Positions 51,266-63,494 of a stretch of DNA of 64,000 nucleotides are shown in pieces. Under the pieces are notes generated by a model. It did no database searches. It saw only the letters and a list, made by a program, of their open reading frames with translations, and had not been told where the DNA came from. This stretch comes from Flavobacterium urocaniciphilum (GTDB lineage: Bacteria > Bacteroidota > Bacteroidia > Flavobacteriales > Flavobacteriaceae): the NCBI RefSeq assembly GCF_900110615.1, contig NZ_FOEI01000005.1:124001-188000 (forward strand), given 5' to 3'. The position numbers were made by a program, and so were the translations under genes. Position 1 is the first letter of the stretch. The number at the start of each line of letters is the position of its first letter.

Positions 51266-51616
51266 TTATTCATTATGTAAAAATGATTGTCTGTTTAAAA
51301 GTGTTTCTTCACTTTCAACATGATTATCGTCTGGTACACAACAATCAACCGGACAAACAGCAGCACATTGAGGTTCTTCATGGAAACCTTTACATTCTGT
51401 ACATTTACCTGGAACAATATAATATAAATCGTCTGATAAAGGTGTTTGAGCCGCATCAGAATCAACTTCTGTTCCGTCTGGTAAAATGATTTTTCCTGAA
51501 AGTTTAGTTCCATCTTTCCATCTCCAATCATCTGCTCCTTCATATATTGCTGTATTTGGACATTCTGGTTCGCAAGCCCCACAATTAATACATTCGTCTG
51601 TTATTATAATTGCCAT
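51266..51616 (-). CDS. 4Fe-4S dicluster ferredoxin
   Basis: 116 residues. [23 protein letters not shown] and [22 protein letters not shown] are two cluster motifs, the second with the long insert of the bacterial dicluster ferredoxins. Cytoplasmic electron carrier; the partner is unknown. Divergent from the LuxC-like reductase gene at 51741. Confidence 0.93.
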   Translation of the reverse strand: MAIIITDECINCGACEPECPNTAIYEGADDWRWKDGTKLSGKIILPDGTEVDSDAAQTPLSDDLYYIVPGKCTECKGFHEEPQCAAVCPVDCCVPDDNHVESEETLLNRQSFLHNE

Positions 51617-51623
51617 TTTTTTT

Positions 51624-51654
51624 AAGTTAGAAGTTAGAAGTTGGAAGTTAGAAG
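51624..51654. repeat. Heptanucleotide repeat tract, 4 units, AAGTTAG
   Basis: aagttag, aagttag, aagttgg, aagttag in register just upstream of the ferredoxin start; reverse complement of the words at 56477-56504. Confidence 0.8.
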
Positions 51655-51740
51655 AATTTTAATTTCCTCTAAACATTTACAACTTATTTGCTTAATTTTG
51701 TGCAAAAATACAACGTAAACCCATTATAAACAAATATCGA

Positions 51741-52799
51741 ATGTTACAATCTGAAATAAAAAATTGTTTTGTTGAATTAGGAAAATTTTTAAGTCAGTTT
51801 TCTTTAGACAATAATCAGCAAAAAAGTGAGGTTAAAAACAATGATTTATTTTTCCATTCGTTCATAGATTTGATTGAATTATCACAATCTCACAACAATT
51901 GGTTTACACCTGAAAATGTACATTATAGTATTACAAATTGGGCCGAAGCTTTAACGGAAGACAATTTAAATCAGTGGCTATCACATTATACTTTCAAAGA
52001 AAAAGATCCTAAAAATGTAGGTTTAATTTTAGCTGGTAATATTCCTCTAGTAGGTTTTCATGATTTTCTTTCGGTTTTAATTTCTGGAAACAATGTAATT
52101 ATCAAAACATCTAGTAAAGACGATCATTTAATAAAATTTTTAGCCAATTATTTAATTTCGTTAGACGATCAATTAAAAAATAAAATAACATTTGTTGAAG
52201 GTAAATTAGAAAACTTTGATGCGGTTATTGCTACTGGAAGTAATAATACTTCTCGTTATTTTGAATATTATTTTGCTTCTGTTCCAAATATTATTCGCAA
52301 AAGTAGAAATTCTGTGGCTGTTTTATCAGGTAATGAAACATTGGAAGATATGGAATTACTAAGTGAAGATGTTTTCAGATATTTTGGTTTAGGTTGCCGA
52401 AATGTTTCTAAAATATTTGTTCCAAAAAATTACGATTTCGAGCTATTTTTCAAAGGAATGTATGCACAAAAAGACGTAATTTTCTACGAAAAATATGCTA
52501 ATAATTACGATTATAATAAAGCGGTATTTTTAATGAGTAATTTCGAATTATTAGACAACGAATTTTTAACCATTAAAGAAGATACGAGCTACTCCTCACC
52601 TATTTCATCTTTATTTTATGAATATTATGAGGATGTTGAAGATTTAAAAACGCGTTTCAAAAACGATTCTGAGCAAATTCAATGCATTGTTTCCAACGGA
52701 ATAATTGAAGATTCTGTAAAATTTGGTGAAACTCAAAAACCAAAACTTTGGGATTATGCAGACAATGTTGATACTATTTTGTTTTTAAATAATTTATAA
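51741..52799 (+). CDS. LuxC-like acyl-CoA reductase
   Basis: 352 residues. KDPKNVGLILAGNIPLVGFHDFLSVL (NADPH/acyl-CoA binding) and FGLGCRNVSKIFVPKNYDF, with cysteine in GLGCRNVS probably the acyl-binding nucleophile, match the LuxC family. Neighbours ferredoxin and serC are conserved in related genomes as I recall. There are no lux genes, so light production is not implied; it may reduce an acyl-CoA in lipid metabolism. Confidence 0.85.
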   Translation: MLQSEIKNCFVELGKFLSQFSLDNNQQKSEVKNNDLFFHSFIDLIELSQSHNNWFTPENVHYSITNWAEALTEDNLNQWLSHYTFKEKDPKNVGLILAGNIPLVGFHDFLSVLISGNNVIIKTSSKDDHLIKFLANYLISLDDQLKNKITFVEGKLENFDAVIATGSNNTSRYFEYYFASVPNIIRKSRNSVAVLSGNETLEDMELLSEDVFRYFGLGCRNVSKIFVPKNYDFELFFKGMYAQKDVIFYEKYANNYDYNKAVFLMSNFELLDNEFLTIKEDTSYSSPISSLFYEYYEDVEDLKTRFKNDSEQIQCIVSNGIIEDSVKFGETQKPKLWDYADNVDTILFLNNL

Positions 52800-52919
52800 G
52801 TTATGGATATCTCCAAATTAATTCAAAATCAAAAAAAGAAAGAAATACATATACATAAACCTAACTTTAACCTAGAAGCCAGAGTAAATTCTGGTCGCAA
52901 CAACACAACAAAAAACAAC

Positions 52920-53993
52920 ATGACAAAACACAATTTTAGTGCTGGACCTTGCATTTTACCTAAAGAGGTATTTGAAAAGGCAGCACAAGCCGTTCTTAAC
53001 TTTAATTATTCTGGTTTATCTATTCTAGAAATTTCACACCGTAGCAAAGATTTTGTAGCGGTTATGGAAGAAGCTCGCGCTTTAGCATTAGAGCTTTTAG
53101 GATTGGAAAACAAAGGCTATCAAGCATTATTTTTACATGGTGGTGCTAGTTTAGAATTTTTAATGGTTCCTTACAATTTAATGAAAGTTGATGGTAAAGC
53201 TGCCTATTTAGACACTGGTACTTGGGCAAGTGGCGCTATTAAAGAAGCTAAACATTTTGGAGAAACTTTAGTATTAGCCTCTTCAAAATCAGAAAATTAT
53301 AATTTTATTCCAAAAGATTATATTGTACCTGCTGATGCAGATTATTTACATTGTACAAGTAACAATACCATCTTCGGAACACAAATGAAATCATTCCCAA
53401 AAACCAATATTCCAATGGTTTGCGATATGAGTTCAGATATTTTTTCAAGAAGCATCGATTTTTCTCAATTTGATTTAATATATGCCGGAGCTCAAAAAAA
53501 TATGGGTCCAGCTGGTGTAACATTAGTTGTAGTGAAGGAAGAAATTTTAGGTAAAACTGGAAGAGAAATTCCAAACATGCTAAATTTCCAACAACATATT
53601 GCTAAAGAAAGTATGTATAACACACCACCGGTTTTTGCTATTTACACTTCATTATTGACGTTACAATGGTTAAAAGCAAATGGTGGAATTTCAGCTATCG
53701 AAAAAATCAACGAACAAAAAGCACAATTACTTTACACAGAAATCGACAGAAATCCATTGTTTAAAGGAACTGCTGTTGTAGAAGATCGAAGTAATATGAA
53801 TGCTACATTCGTTTTAACTGACGAATCGTTAACAGAAAAATTTGATGCTATGTGGAAAGCAGCAGGCATCTCTGGATTAACCGGACATCGATCAGTTGGA
53901 GGCTATAGAGCTTCTATGTACAATGCACTTCCAATTGAAAGTGTTCAGGTTTTAGTAGATGTGATGCAAGAATTAGAGACAAGTGTTCAGTAA
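52920..53993 (+). CDS. serC: Phosphoserine aminotransferase
   Basis: 357 residues from the ATG at 52920 (MTKHNFSAGPCILP); the frame is open 39 codons further upstream, but that extension is low-complexity and not typical of SerC. PLP lysine K193 in GAQKNMGPAG; HRSVGGYRASMYNALPIE near the end binds phosphate. It converts 3-phosphohydroxypyruvate to phosphoserine. The last four codons fall in a heptanucleotide repeat. Confidence 0.94.
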   Translation: MTKHNFSAGPCILPKEVFEKAAQAVLNFNYSGLSILEISHRSKDFVAVMEEARALALELLGLENKGYQALFLHGGASLEFLMVPYNLMKVDGKAAYLDTGTWASGAIKEAKHFGETLVLASSKSENYNFIPKDYIVPADADYLHCTSNNTIFGTQMKSFPKTNIPMVCDMSSDIFSRSIDFSQFDLIYAGAQKNMGPAGVTLVVVKEEILGKTGREIPNMLNFQQHIAKESMYNTPPVFAIYTSLLTLQWLKANGGISAIEKINEQKAQLLYTEIDRNPLFKGTAVVEDRSNMNATFVLTDESLTEKFDAMWKAAGISGLTGHRSVGGYRASMYNALPIESVQVLVDVMQELETSVQ

Positions 53994-54013
53994 TTAGTTT
54001 CAAGTATTCAGTA
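53979..54013. repeat. Heptanucleotide repeat tract, 5 units, running through the serC stop
   Basis: acaagtg, ttcagta, attagtt, tcaagta, ttcagta in register; the first two units are coding, with the stop codon inside unit two. Confidence 0.6.
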
Positions 54014-54046
54014 AATAAAATTAAAATATTGGGTTACATGTTTTTC

Positions 54047-54078
54047 AAATAAACAAATAACCGGTTAAACAAATAAAC
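54047..54078. repeat. Octanucleotide repeat, 4 units
   Basis: aaataaac, aaataacc, ggttaaac, aaataaac in register, 6 bp before the serA ATG. Confidence 0.6.
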
Positions 54079-54084
54079 ATAAGA

Positions 54085-55038
54085 ATGAAAATATTAGCCA
54101 ACGACGGAATATCAAAAAGTGGTATAAAAGCCTTAGAAAAAGCTGGATTTGAAGTAATAACAACAAAAGTTGCCCAAGAGCAAGTTGCCAATTACATCAA
54201 TACCAATAATGTTCAAGTGGTTCTAGTAAGAAGTGCAACAAAAATTAAACAAGATATTATAGATGCTTGTCCGGGATTAAAAATCATCGGTCGTGGTGGT
54301 GTTGGAATGGACAATATCGATGTAGATTATGCACGCTCAAAAGGAATTCATGTAATTAATACACCAGCAGCATCTTCAGAAAGTGTGGCGGAATTAGTAT
54401 TCGCACATTTATTTTCAGGTGTTCGATTTTTACATGATGCCAATAGAAACATGCCTTTAGAAGGTGACACAAATTTCAATGGTTTGAAAAAAGCATACGC
54501 TAACGGATTAGAACTTCGTGGTAAAACATTAGGAATTATTGGTTTCGGACGAATTGGTCAAGCTGTAGCTAAAATGGCTTTAGGATTAGGAATGAAAGTA
54601 ATTGCTGTTGATAAATACGTAAATGAAGCTGTAGTACGTGTAGATTTCTATAACGGACAATTTATCAATGTTGAAATCGTCACGGAATCTATGGAAGATT
54701 TATTTAAACATTCAGATTTTATTACACTTCACGTTCCTGCACAGGAAGGTTATGTAATTGATAAAGCTGAATTCGATTTAATGAAAGATGAAGTTGGAAT
54801 TGTAAATTGTTCTCGTGGTGGTGTAATCAATGAAGTAGCATTAGTGGAAGCGTTAGATGCTGAAAAAGTATTATTTGCTGGATTAGATGTTTTTGAAAAT
54901 GAACCAACACCGGAAATTCAAATCTTAATGCATCCAAAAATTTCATTAACGCCTCATATTGGTGCAGCTACTTTAGAAGCTCAAGATCGTATTGGAACTG
55001 AGCTTGCAGAGCAAATCATTAGTTTGTTAAAAAACTAA
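54085..55038 (+). CDS. serA: D-3-phosphoglycerate dehydrogenase-like
   Basis: 317 residues. Rossmann motif LGIIGFGRIGQAVAKMA; GRGGVGMDNIDVDYA and CSRGGVINEVALVEAL hold the catalytic R and the D-2-hydroxyacid dehydrogenase signature; HIGAAT provides the catalytic H. No ACT regulatory domain, so the short form. With serC it gives the first two steps of serine synthesis. Confidence 0.9.
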   Translation: MKILANDGISKSGIKALEKAGFEVITTKVAQEQVANYINTNNVQVVLVRSATKIKQDIIDACPGLKIIGRGGVGMDNIDVDYARSKGIHVINTPAASSESVAELVFAHLFSGVRFLHDANRNMPLEGDTNFNGLKKAYANGLELRGKTLGIIGFGRIGQAVAKMALGLGMKVIAVDKYVNEAVVRVDFYNGQFINVEIVTESMEDLFKHSDFITLHVPAQEGYVIDKAEFDLMKDEVGIVNCSRGGVINEVALVEALDAEKVLFAGLDVFENEPTPEIQILMHPKISLTPHIGAATLEAQDRIGTELAEQIISLLKN

Positions 55039-55081
55039 CATTTTTTTTATATCTTTATAAAAACTAATAAATTATAAAACT

Positions 55082-55639
55082 ATGTTTGATCAATTAACAG
55101 AATTAGTAAAACAATTTGGTGGTGATGCGGTTGTAAACAATCCAGCCGTACCGAATGAACATAACGAAGCCGTAATGGAAGAAGCTAGTGGTTCTATCCT
55201 ATCGGGCTTAAAAGATATGGTTGCTGGTGGAAATATTGGTGATTTAGCAGGAATGCTATCAGGTAAAGAAGCTATAGACATGAATAATCCTGTTGTTAAA
55301 GAATTAGCTGGTAAAGTAACAGGTAATTTAGGAGAGAAATTCGGATTATCTCCTGAAGCTGCTGGTGGTGTTGCTGGTGGATTAATTCCACAAGTATTAG
55401 GCGGATTAGTTAGTAAAGCGCAAGATCCAAACCAACCAGGTTTCAATGTTCAAGATATTGTTAATTCAATTGGTGGTGGTCAAGGTGGTGGCTTAATGGA
55501 TATGGTTACTAAATATGGTGGTCAGTTCGGATTAGACCAAGATGGTGACGGGCAAGTTGGCATGAGTGATGCTGTAGCTGCAGTTACAAAAAAATCTGGC
55601 GGTTTAGGCGGTTTATTAGGAAAACTATTTGGTAAATAA
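55082..55639 (+). CDS. DUF937-like protein with a calcium-type loop
   Basis: 185 residues. DAVVNNPAVPNEHNEAVMEEA and FGLSPEAAGGVAGGLIPQVLGGL are DUF937-type helices rich in Gly and Ala. Near the C-terminus DQDGDGQVGMSDA matches an EF-hand or dockerin calcium loop. No signal peptide. Role unknown. Ends in a terminator with the dispersed TCCCGAA palindrome. Confidence 0.75.
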   Translation: MFDQLTELVKQFGGDAVVNNPAVPNEHNEAVMEEASGSILSGLKDMVAGGNIGDLAGMLSGKEAIDMNNPVVKELAGKVTGNLGEKFGLSPEAAGGVAGGLIPQVLGGLVSKAQDPNQPGFNVQDIVNSIGGGQGGGLMDMVTKYGGQFGLDQDGDGQVGMSDAVAAVTKKSGGLGGLLGKLFGK

Positions 55640-55665
55640 TTATTTATTTAAAATCAATATAAATT

Positions 55666-55692
55666 AGTCCCGAATATTCGGGACTTTTTTTT
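55666..55692 (+). terminator. Terminator containing the TCCCGAA-NN-TTCGGGA palindrome (copy 3)
   Basis: Perfect 20-bp palindrome agtcccgaatattcgggact (55666-55685) and T-run. Confidence 0.82.
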
Positions 55693-55719
55693 ATCTTTAT
55701 GCTTTCTAACATTCAAGTT

Positions 55720-56139
55720 ATGATGAAACAATTTTACATAGTAATTTTGATGTGCTTTTTGGTTTCTTGTCAGTCAAATAAAAAAATGGCTACAGAAAAT
55801 CCAGAAAAGATGACTAGTGATACTATTAGAATTGCTAATGAAGAATTAGAATATGAAGTAGTAATTATAGATGCAGGTTTTACATCTTGGTATAATGCTT
55901 ATGCAAAACCAAGAGGATATTATTCTCAATCGTATTTAGAATCAAGAAATAGAATTTGGGTTACAGAATGGAATGCAAGAAGTAGAAATCCACAATATTC
56001 TGACTTATATCAACTACCAATTGATTATCAATTTGATATTAATTACGGATACGAAGTAAATTACATGCTTTATTACTATTTAGTATATTTTCAATTAACC
56101 AACAAACAACAATTAGGCGGTTTTACAGCCAGAATATAA
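55720..56139 (+). CDS. DUF6146 family lipoprotein
   Basis: 139 residues from ATG 55720 (the next ATG is at 55723; an earlier one at 55699 is too close to the promoter-like TATCTTTA). Lipoprotein signal ending FLVSC. VIIDAGFTSWYNAYAKPRGY and INYGYEVNYMLYYYLVYF are the family motifs. Unknown function. Confidence 0.8.
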   Translation: MMKQFYIVILMCFLVSCQSNKKMATENPEKMTSDTIRIANEELEYEVVIIDAGFTSWYNAYAKPRGYYSQSYLESRNRIWVTEWNARSRNPQYSDLYQLPIDYQFDINYGYEVNYMLYYYLVYFQLTNKQQLGGFTARI

Positions 56140-56140
56140 C

Positions 56141-56455
56141 ATGAACAAGCTTAAAGAACGCTGGAATATTACAAGTAATTTTCAGTTTTTTATAATTATT
56201 TTAGTATTTGCCATTACTGGTTCCACTTCAGCATATATTGCGAAACCTATTTTAAGCTCTATTGGAATTACCAAAGAAAGCGTGAGTTTGTGGTTGTATT
56301 ATCCACTTTACATTATTGTTATTTTACCTTTTTATAAAATTTTACTTTTTATGTTCGGAACATTATTCGGACAAAGGGTGTTCTTTTGGAATTTCATCAA
56401 AAAAATGCTAGACCGTATGAAATTAGGATTCATTCATAAAATTTTTGAGAAGTAA
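56141..56455 (+). CDS. DUF6787 family membrane protein
   Basis: 104 residues, two helices (about 14-36 and 46-66) and a basic C-terminal helix (KKMLDRMKLGFIHKIFEK). WNITSNFQFFIIILVFAITGS is the family start. One base after the stop of the DUF6146 gene plus one. Sometimes mislabelled as Lgt. Confidence 0.78.
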   Translation: MNKLKERWNITSNFQFFIIILVFAITGSTSAYIAKPILSSIGITKESVSLWLYYPLYIIVILPFYKILLFMFGTLFGQRVFFWNFIKKMLDRMKLGFIHKIFEK

Positions 56456-56476
56456 ATCATAAATTTTCAAAAATAC

Positions 56477-56504
56477 TTCTAACTCCTAACTCCTAACTCC
56501 CAAC
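56477..56504. repeat. Heptanucleotide repeat tract, 4 units, TCCTAAC
   Basis: ttctaac, tcctaac, tcctaac, tcccaac in register, just upstream of the uvrA promoter; reverse complement of the 51624 words. Confidence 0.8.
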
Positions 56505-56511
56505 TTTATTG

Positions 56512-56519
56512 TAATTTTG
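56512..56519 (+). promoter_or_regulatory. -7 element TAATTTTG of uvrA
   Basis: Exact TAnnTTTG; an ATG at 56517 lies inside it, so the start is at 56538, 18 bp downstream. Confidence 0.55.
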
Positions 56520-56537
56520 CATTTTGCTCAAAAAACT

Positions 56538-59369
56538 ATGCAACACTCAGAAGAAACTATCGAAATTATTGGTGCTCGCGCTCATAATTTAAAAAATATT
56601 GACGTTACGATTCCTCGTGAAAAACTAGTTGTTATTACTGGCTTATCAGGTTCAGGAAAATCTTCTTTGGCATTTGATACCATTTATGCTGAAGGACAAC
56701 GTCGTTATATTGAAACATTTTCTGCTTATGCACGTCAGTTTTTAGGTGGTTTAGAAAGACCAGATGTTGATAAAATAGACGGACTTTCACCAGTTATTGC
56801 CATTGAACAAAAAACGACCAATAAAAGTCCACGTTCTACTGTTGGAACCATCACTGAAATTTACGATTTCCTTCGTCTTTTATATGCTAGAGCTTCAGAT
56901 GCGTATAGTTATAACACGGGTGAAAAAATGGTTTCGTATTCTGATGATCAAATTAAAGAATTAATTTTAGAAGAATTCGATGGTAAACGTATTAATATTT
57001 TAGCGCCAGTTATTCGTTCTCGTAAAGGTCATTATCGCGAATTATTCGAACAAATTGCCAAACAAGGCTTTTTAAAAGTTCGAATTGATGGCGTGATTAA
57101 AGATTTAGAATACGGCATGAAAGTCGATCGTTATAAAACACACGATATCGAAATAGTAATCGATAGAATTGCGGTTAAAAATGACGAAGACACCGATAAA
57201 AGATTAACCGAAAGTATTAAAGTTGCCATGCATCATGGTGATGATATCATGATGGTAATCGAACAAGACACGGAAGAACCACGCTTTTACAGTAGAAGTT
57301 TAATGTGCCCGACTTCAGGTATTTCATATCCAAATCCCGAACCCAATAACTTTTCATTTAATTCACCAAAAGGCGCTTGTCCAACTTGTAATGGTTTAGG
57401 TGTTGTAAATGAAATCAATCTACAGAAAATCATTCCAAACCCAAAAGTTTCAATAAAATCTGGAGGTTTTGCACCGTTAGGTGAATATAAAAGTTCATGG
57501 ATTTTTAAACAATTGGAATTTATTGGCGAAAAATTCGGATTCAAATTAACCGATCCAATAGAAGCAATTCCTGCAGAAGCAATGGAAATGATTTTATATG
57601 GTGGAAACGAGAAATTTTCTGTGGTTTCTAAAGTCATGGGAATTACCAAAGATTATAAAATTGACTTTGAAGGAATTTCAAACTTTATCAAAAATCAATT
57701 CGAACAATCGGAAACTCAAAGTATCAGACGTTGGGCTAAAGAATTCATGGACGAAAATAATTGTTCAGAATGTGAAGGAACACGTTTAAGAAAAGAAGTA
57801 TTGTACTTTAAAATCAACGATAAAAGTATTGGCGATTTAGTACACATGGATATTGTGGAATTAAGCAAATGGTTTTCAGAATTACCACAGCACTTATCTG
57901 ATAAACAACAAACTATTGCTGCAGAAATTCTAAAAGAAATAAATGCAAGAATCAACTTTTTATTAGATGTTGGTTTAGATTATTTATGTTTGAATAGAAG
58001 TTCGAAAACACTTTCTGGTGGAGAAGCGCAACGAATTCGTTTAGCTACTCAAATTGGATCGCAATTAGTTGGCGTTTTATATATTTTAGATGAACCTAGT
58101 ATTGGTTTACATCAACGTGACAACGAAAGATTAATCAAATCGTTAGAAAGTTTACGTGATATTGGCAACTCCGTTTTAGTTGTAGAACACGATAAAGACA
58201 TGATTGTTCGTGCCGATCATGTTATTGATATTGGTCCGAAAGCCGGAAAACATGGCGGGCAAATTATCAGTCAAGGTACACCAGCTGAATTATTAAAAGA
58301 AAAAACAATTACGGCACAATTCCTAAATGGAAAAATGCAAATTGAAGTTCCTAAAACAAGAAGAGAAGGAAACGGAAAATTCCTAAAATTGAAAGGAGCG
58401 ACAGGAAATAACTTAAAAAATGTTTCGATTGACATTCCGTTAGGAAAAATGATTTGCGTTTCTGGAGTTTCTGGAAGTGGAAAATCGACTTTAATTAACG
58501 AAACGTTGTATCCTATATTAAATGCGCATTTTTATAATGCAGTAAAAAAACCTCAGCCTTATAAGAAAATTGAAGGTTTAGAGCATATTGACAAGGTTAT
58601 TGATATCGACCAAAGTCCAATTGGAAGAACTCCTAGAAGTAATCCAGCGACATATACTGATGTGTTTTCTGAAATTAGAACTTTATTTACAATGACACCA
58701 GAATCTATGATTCGTGGATATAAGCCAGGTCGATTCAGTTTTAATGTAAAAGGCGGAAGATGCGAAACCTGTGAAGGTTCTGGAGTAAGAACAATTGAAA
58801 TGAGTTTCTTACCGGATGTTTATGTAGAATGTGAAACGTGTCAAGGAAAACGCTTCAATAGAGAAACGTTGGAAATTCGTTACAAAGGAAAATCAATTTC
58901 TGATGTATTGAATATGACTGTAGATGAAGCAGTTGAATTCTTTGAAAATATTCCTAAAATTTACAGAAAAGTAAAAACCATTCAAGATGTTGGTTTAGGT
59001 TATATTACATTAGGACAACAAAGTACGACTCTTTCTGGTGGTGAAGCACAACGTATTAAATTAGCGGGTGAATTATCTAAAAAAGATACAGGAAACACCT
59101 TTTATATTTTAGATGAACCCACAACTGGACTGCATTTTGAAGACATTCGTATTTTGATGGATGTTATCAATAAATTAGTAGATAAAGGCAATACCGTTTT
59201 AATTATTGAACATAATTTAGACGTTATTAAATTGGCCGATTATATTATTGATATTGGTTTAGAAGGCGGAAAAGGCGGCGGAGAAGTATTATGTACTGGA
59301 ACTCCAGAAGAAATTGTGAAAAATAAAAAAAGTTATACGGCTCAGTTTTTGAAAAAAGAATTATCTTAG
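56538..59369 (+). CDS. uvrA: Excinuclease ABC subunit A
   Basis: 943 residues. Two ABC ATPase modules: Walker A GLSGSGKS at 35-42 and GVSGSGKST in the second half, two LSGGEAQR signatures, and zinc modules (CPTSG...CPTC, CSEC, and CETCEGSGV...CETCQGKR). It finds helix-distorting DNA damage and loads UvrB in nucleotide excision repair. uvrB and uvrC are not in the window. Start set by promoter position. Confidence 0.97.
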   Translation: MQHSEETIEIIGARAHNLKNIDVTIPREKLVVITGLSGSGKSSLAFDTIYAEGQRRYIETFSAYARQFLGGLERPDVDKIDGLSPVIAIEQKTTNKSPRSTVGTITEIYDFLRLLYARASDAYSYNTGEKMVSYSDDQIKELILEEFDGKRINILAPVIRSRKGHYRELFEQIAKQGFLKVRIDGVIKDLEYGMKVDRYKTHDIEIVIDRIAVKNDEDTDKRLTESIKVAMHHGDDIMMVIEQDTEEPRFYSRSLMCPTSGISYPNPEPNNFSFNSPKGACPTCNGLGVVNEINLQKIIPNPKVSIKSGGFAPLGEYKSSWIFKQLEFIGEKFGFKLTDPIEAIPAEAMEMILYGGNEKFSVVSKVMGITKDYKIDFEGISNFIKNQFEQSETQSIRRWAKEFMDENNCSECEGTRLRKEVLYFKINDKSIGDLVHMDIVELSKWFSELPQHLSDKQQTIAAEILKEINARINFLLDVGLDYLCLNRSSKTLSGGEAQRIRLATQIGSQLVGVLYILDEPSIGLHQRDNERLIKSLESLRDIGNSVLVVEHDKDMIVRADHVIDIGPKAGKHGGQIISQGTPAELLKEKTITAQFLNGKMQIEVPKTRREGNGKFLKLKGATGNNLKNVSIDIPLGKMICVSGVSGSGKSTLINETLYPILNAHFYNAVKKPQPYKKIEGLEHIDKVIDIDQSPIGRTPRSNPATYTDVFSEIRTLFTMTPESMIRGYKPGRFSFNVKGGRCETCEGSGVRTIEMSFLPDVYVECETCQGKRFNRETLEIRYKGKSISDVLNMTVDEAVEFFENIPKIYRKVKTIQDVGLGYITLGQQSTTLSGGEAQRIKLAGELSKKDTGNTFYILDEPTTGLHFEDIRILMDVINKLVDKGNTVLIIEHNLDVIKLADYIIDIGLEGGKGGGEVLCTGTPEEIVKNKKSYTAQFLKKELS

Positions 59370-59432
59370 CACCCAACTACTTCCACAACAACACTGCTTA
59401 AAATTAATTTTAAACTTATTATTAATAATAGT

Positions 59433-60158
59433 ATGGCAGCAGATCAATATCAAAATGATGATGAAAGAATCCAAGAAAAATTAAAACAAAAAACTTGGAA
59501 CGAAATTAGAGCGAACGATTCTTGGGCAATTTTTAAAATTATGTCTGAATTCGTAAATGGATATGAAACTATGGGACGTATCGGACCGTGTGTATCTATT
59601 TTTGGATCAGCAAGAACAAAACCAGAAGACAAATATTATCTTTTAGCAGAGAAAATTGCTTATAAAATCTCTAAAGCAGGATATGGTGTTATTACAGGTG
59701 GTGGGCCAGGTATCATGGAAGCTGGTAACAAAGGCGCACACTTAGGTGGTGGAACTTCAGTAGGTTTAAATATTGAACTACCTTTCGAGCAACACTTTAA
59801 CCCTTATATCGATAGAGATAAAAACTTAAACTTCGATTATTTCTTCGTAAGAAAAGTAATGTTTGTAAAATATTCTCAAGGATTTGTAGTAATGCCTGGT
59901 GGTTTTGGAACGTTAGACGAAATGTTTGAAGCGATTACATTAATACAAACTAAAAAGATTGCAAAATTCCCTATTATTTTAGTAGGTACTGAATTTTGGA
60001 CAGGTTTAATTGATTGGGTTAAAGAAGTAATTATTGATAAATTCAAAAATGCTTCTCCTGAAGATTTAAATTTATTTAAAATAGTTGATAACGAAGATGA
60101 AGTTGTTGAAGTGTTAGACAATTTCTATAAAAAATACGAATTATCTCCAAACTTCTAA
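59433..60158 (+). CDS. LOG family protein (TIGR00730)
   Basis: 241 residues. ITGGGPGIMEAGNKGA and VVMPGGFGTLDEMFEAI are the PGGxGTxxE-type motifs of cytokinin-activating phosphoribohydrolases and related nucleotide 5'-monophosphate hydrolases. It is longer than the LOG of plants, with an N-terminal extension of about 45 residues. The substrate may be a purine nucleotide. Terminator follows. Confidence 0.92.
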   Translation: MAADQYQNDDERIQEKLKQKTWNEIRANDSWAIFKIMSEFVNGYETMGRIGPCVSIFGSARTKPEDKYYLLAEKIAYKISKAGYGVITGGGPGIMEAGNKGAHLGGGTSVGLNIELPFEQHFNPYIDRDKNLNFDYFFVRKVMFVKYSQGFVVMPGGFGTLDEMFEAITLIQTKKIAKFPIILVGTEFWTGLIDWVKEVIIDKFKNASPEDLNLFKIVDNEDEVVEVLDNFYKKYELSPNF

Positions 60159-60174
60159 TCTTAAATTTAGATAT

Positions 60175-60206
60175 AAAAAAAGTCCCAAAATTGGGACTTT
60201 TTGCTT
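60175..60206. terminator. Bidirectional terminator between LOG and DUF6588 genes
   Basis: aaagtcccaa / ttgggacttt (60179-60188, 60191-60200) with A- and T-runs. Confidence 0.86.
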
Positions 60207-60229
60207 TTTTAGTATATTTTTTTTTGTTT

Positions 60230-61237
60230 TTAATTAAACTTATAAGACGTTCCAAAATTTAAATTGATAAATTTCCCGAATGCAAAAGCAGTCATGAAAT
60301 TAAAATCTTTCAAACTATAGTTTACACCCACTTCACCTATATAATTTGTTTTTCTTTTTTCAATGGTATTCAAAAGCTGATTAACAATTTCTTGAGCGGG
60401 TAAAAGATTTTCAATTTCACCTTTTTGTCCGCTTACTACATAATTGAAATTACTAGAATTCACTATAAAGCTACCCAATATTTCAAAGTTTTTAATTTCT
60501 TTTGAAACGGATAATTGATAATGATAAGAATCTACCAATCCATTTAAATTGTTAATTCCTAAATTCCCATATGAAGTATTCACATCTAAGAAATCAAAAC
60601 TAATATCTTCGTTAGAATAAAACGTCATGGCAGCAATATTGATTTTTTTAGCCTCTAATTTTGGGAAATACTGACTCAAATTATGTTTGACACCAAAACC
60701 ATACACTTGATAATATCCTCTTTTTAGATTCGTTTTATTTGAAAAACGACCAATTACTTCAGTTCCATAAGGTAAGGCAACAGAAGCATCTAAATAAGGA
60801 TACGTAATGTATTCTTGGTTTACTCCTTTTGGTGTTTTCAAACGAATTTGTTCACCATCTAAATCGCCCACTAAATAATACGTATCTCCATTTCCTAATG
60901 CTGTTGGCACTTCTAATTCTGATGCTCCGTTTTCGATAGTGAAAAACTTAAAATCAGAGTTATGAATCATAAAGCTTCTATCGGCATTCGGAACCTTAAA
61001 CATATTAGCATGAATTCCAAGAGAAATTTCCCAAGCTTTTTTCTTTTTTGCAGAAGTTATCCATGCAGAAGATGCTTGATAAACGGCACCATCTGTTGCT
61101 GGAATTAAATATTGCTTCGAATACAAAAGGGCATCTTCTAAAAGATACCCTAATTGTTCTAACTGTGTGGCTGTTTGCGCTTTAATTGAATTCGAAAATC
61201 CTAAGAACAAAAGACCTACTATTAGTTTACATTTCAT
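60230..61237 (-). CDS. DUF6588 family outer-membrane-like protein
   Basis: 335 residues with a signal peptide (MKCKLIVGLLFLGFSNSIKAQ). LEDALLYSKQYLIPATDGAVYQ and SSAWITSAKKKKAWEISLGIHA, then alternating beta strands ending FGKFINLNFGTSYKFN, a C-terminal aromatic that fits a beta-barrel. Same order as DUF6588. Function unknown. gyrB ends 27 bp upstream on the same strand, so perhaps co-transcribed. Confidence 0.8.
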   Translation of the reverse strand: MKCKLIVGLLFLGFSNSIKAQTATQLEQLGYLLEDALLYSKQYLIPATDGAVYQASSAWITSAKKKKAWEISLGIHANMFKVPNADRSFMIHNSDFKFFTIENGASELEVPTALGNGDTYYLVGDLDGEQIRLKTPKGVNQEYITYPYLDASVALPYGTEVIGRFSNKTNLKRGYYQVYGFGVKHNLSQYFPKLEAKKINIAAMTFYSNEDISFDFLDVNTSYGNLGINNLNGLVDSYHYQLSVSKEIKNFEILGSFIVNSSNFNYVVSGQKGEIENLLPAQEIVNQLLNTIEKRKTNYIGEVGVNYSLKDFNFMTAFAFGKFINLNFGTSYKFN

Positions 61238-61264
61238 ATATGTGAATATATTTTAAATGCGTGA

Positions 61265-63494
<2,230 letters not shown>

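Noticed and set aside
52803..52919. 39-residue N-terminal extension of SerC, or a leader peptide
   Set aside because: Low-complexity and Asn/Lys-rich, with no resemblance to SerC; kept out of the CDS, and no leader function is supported.
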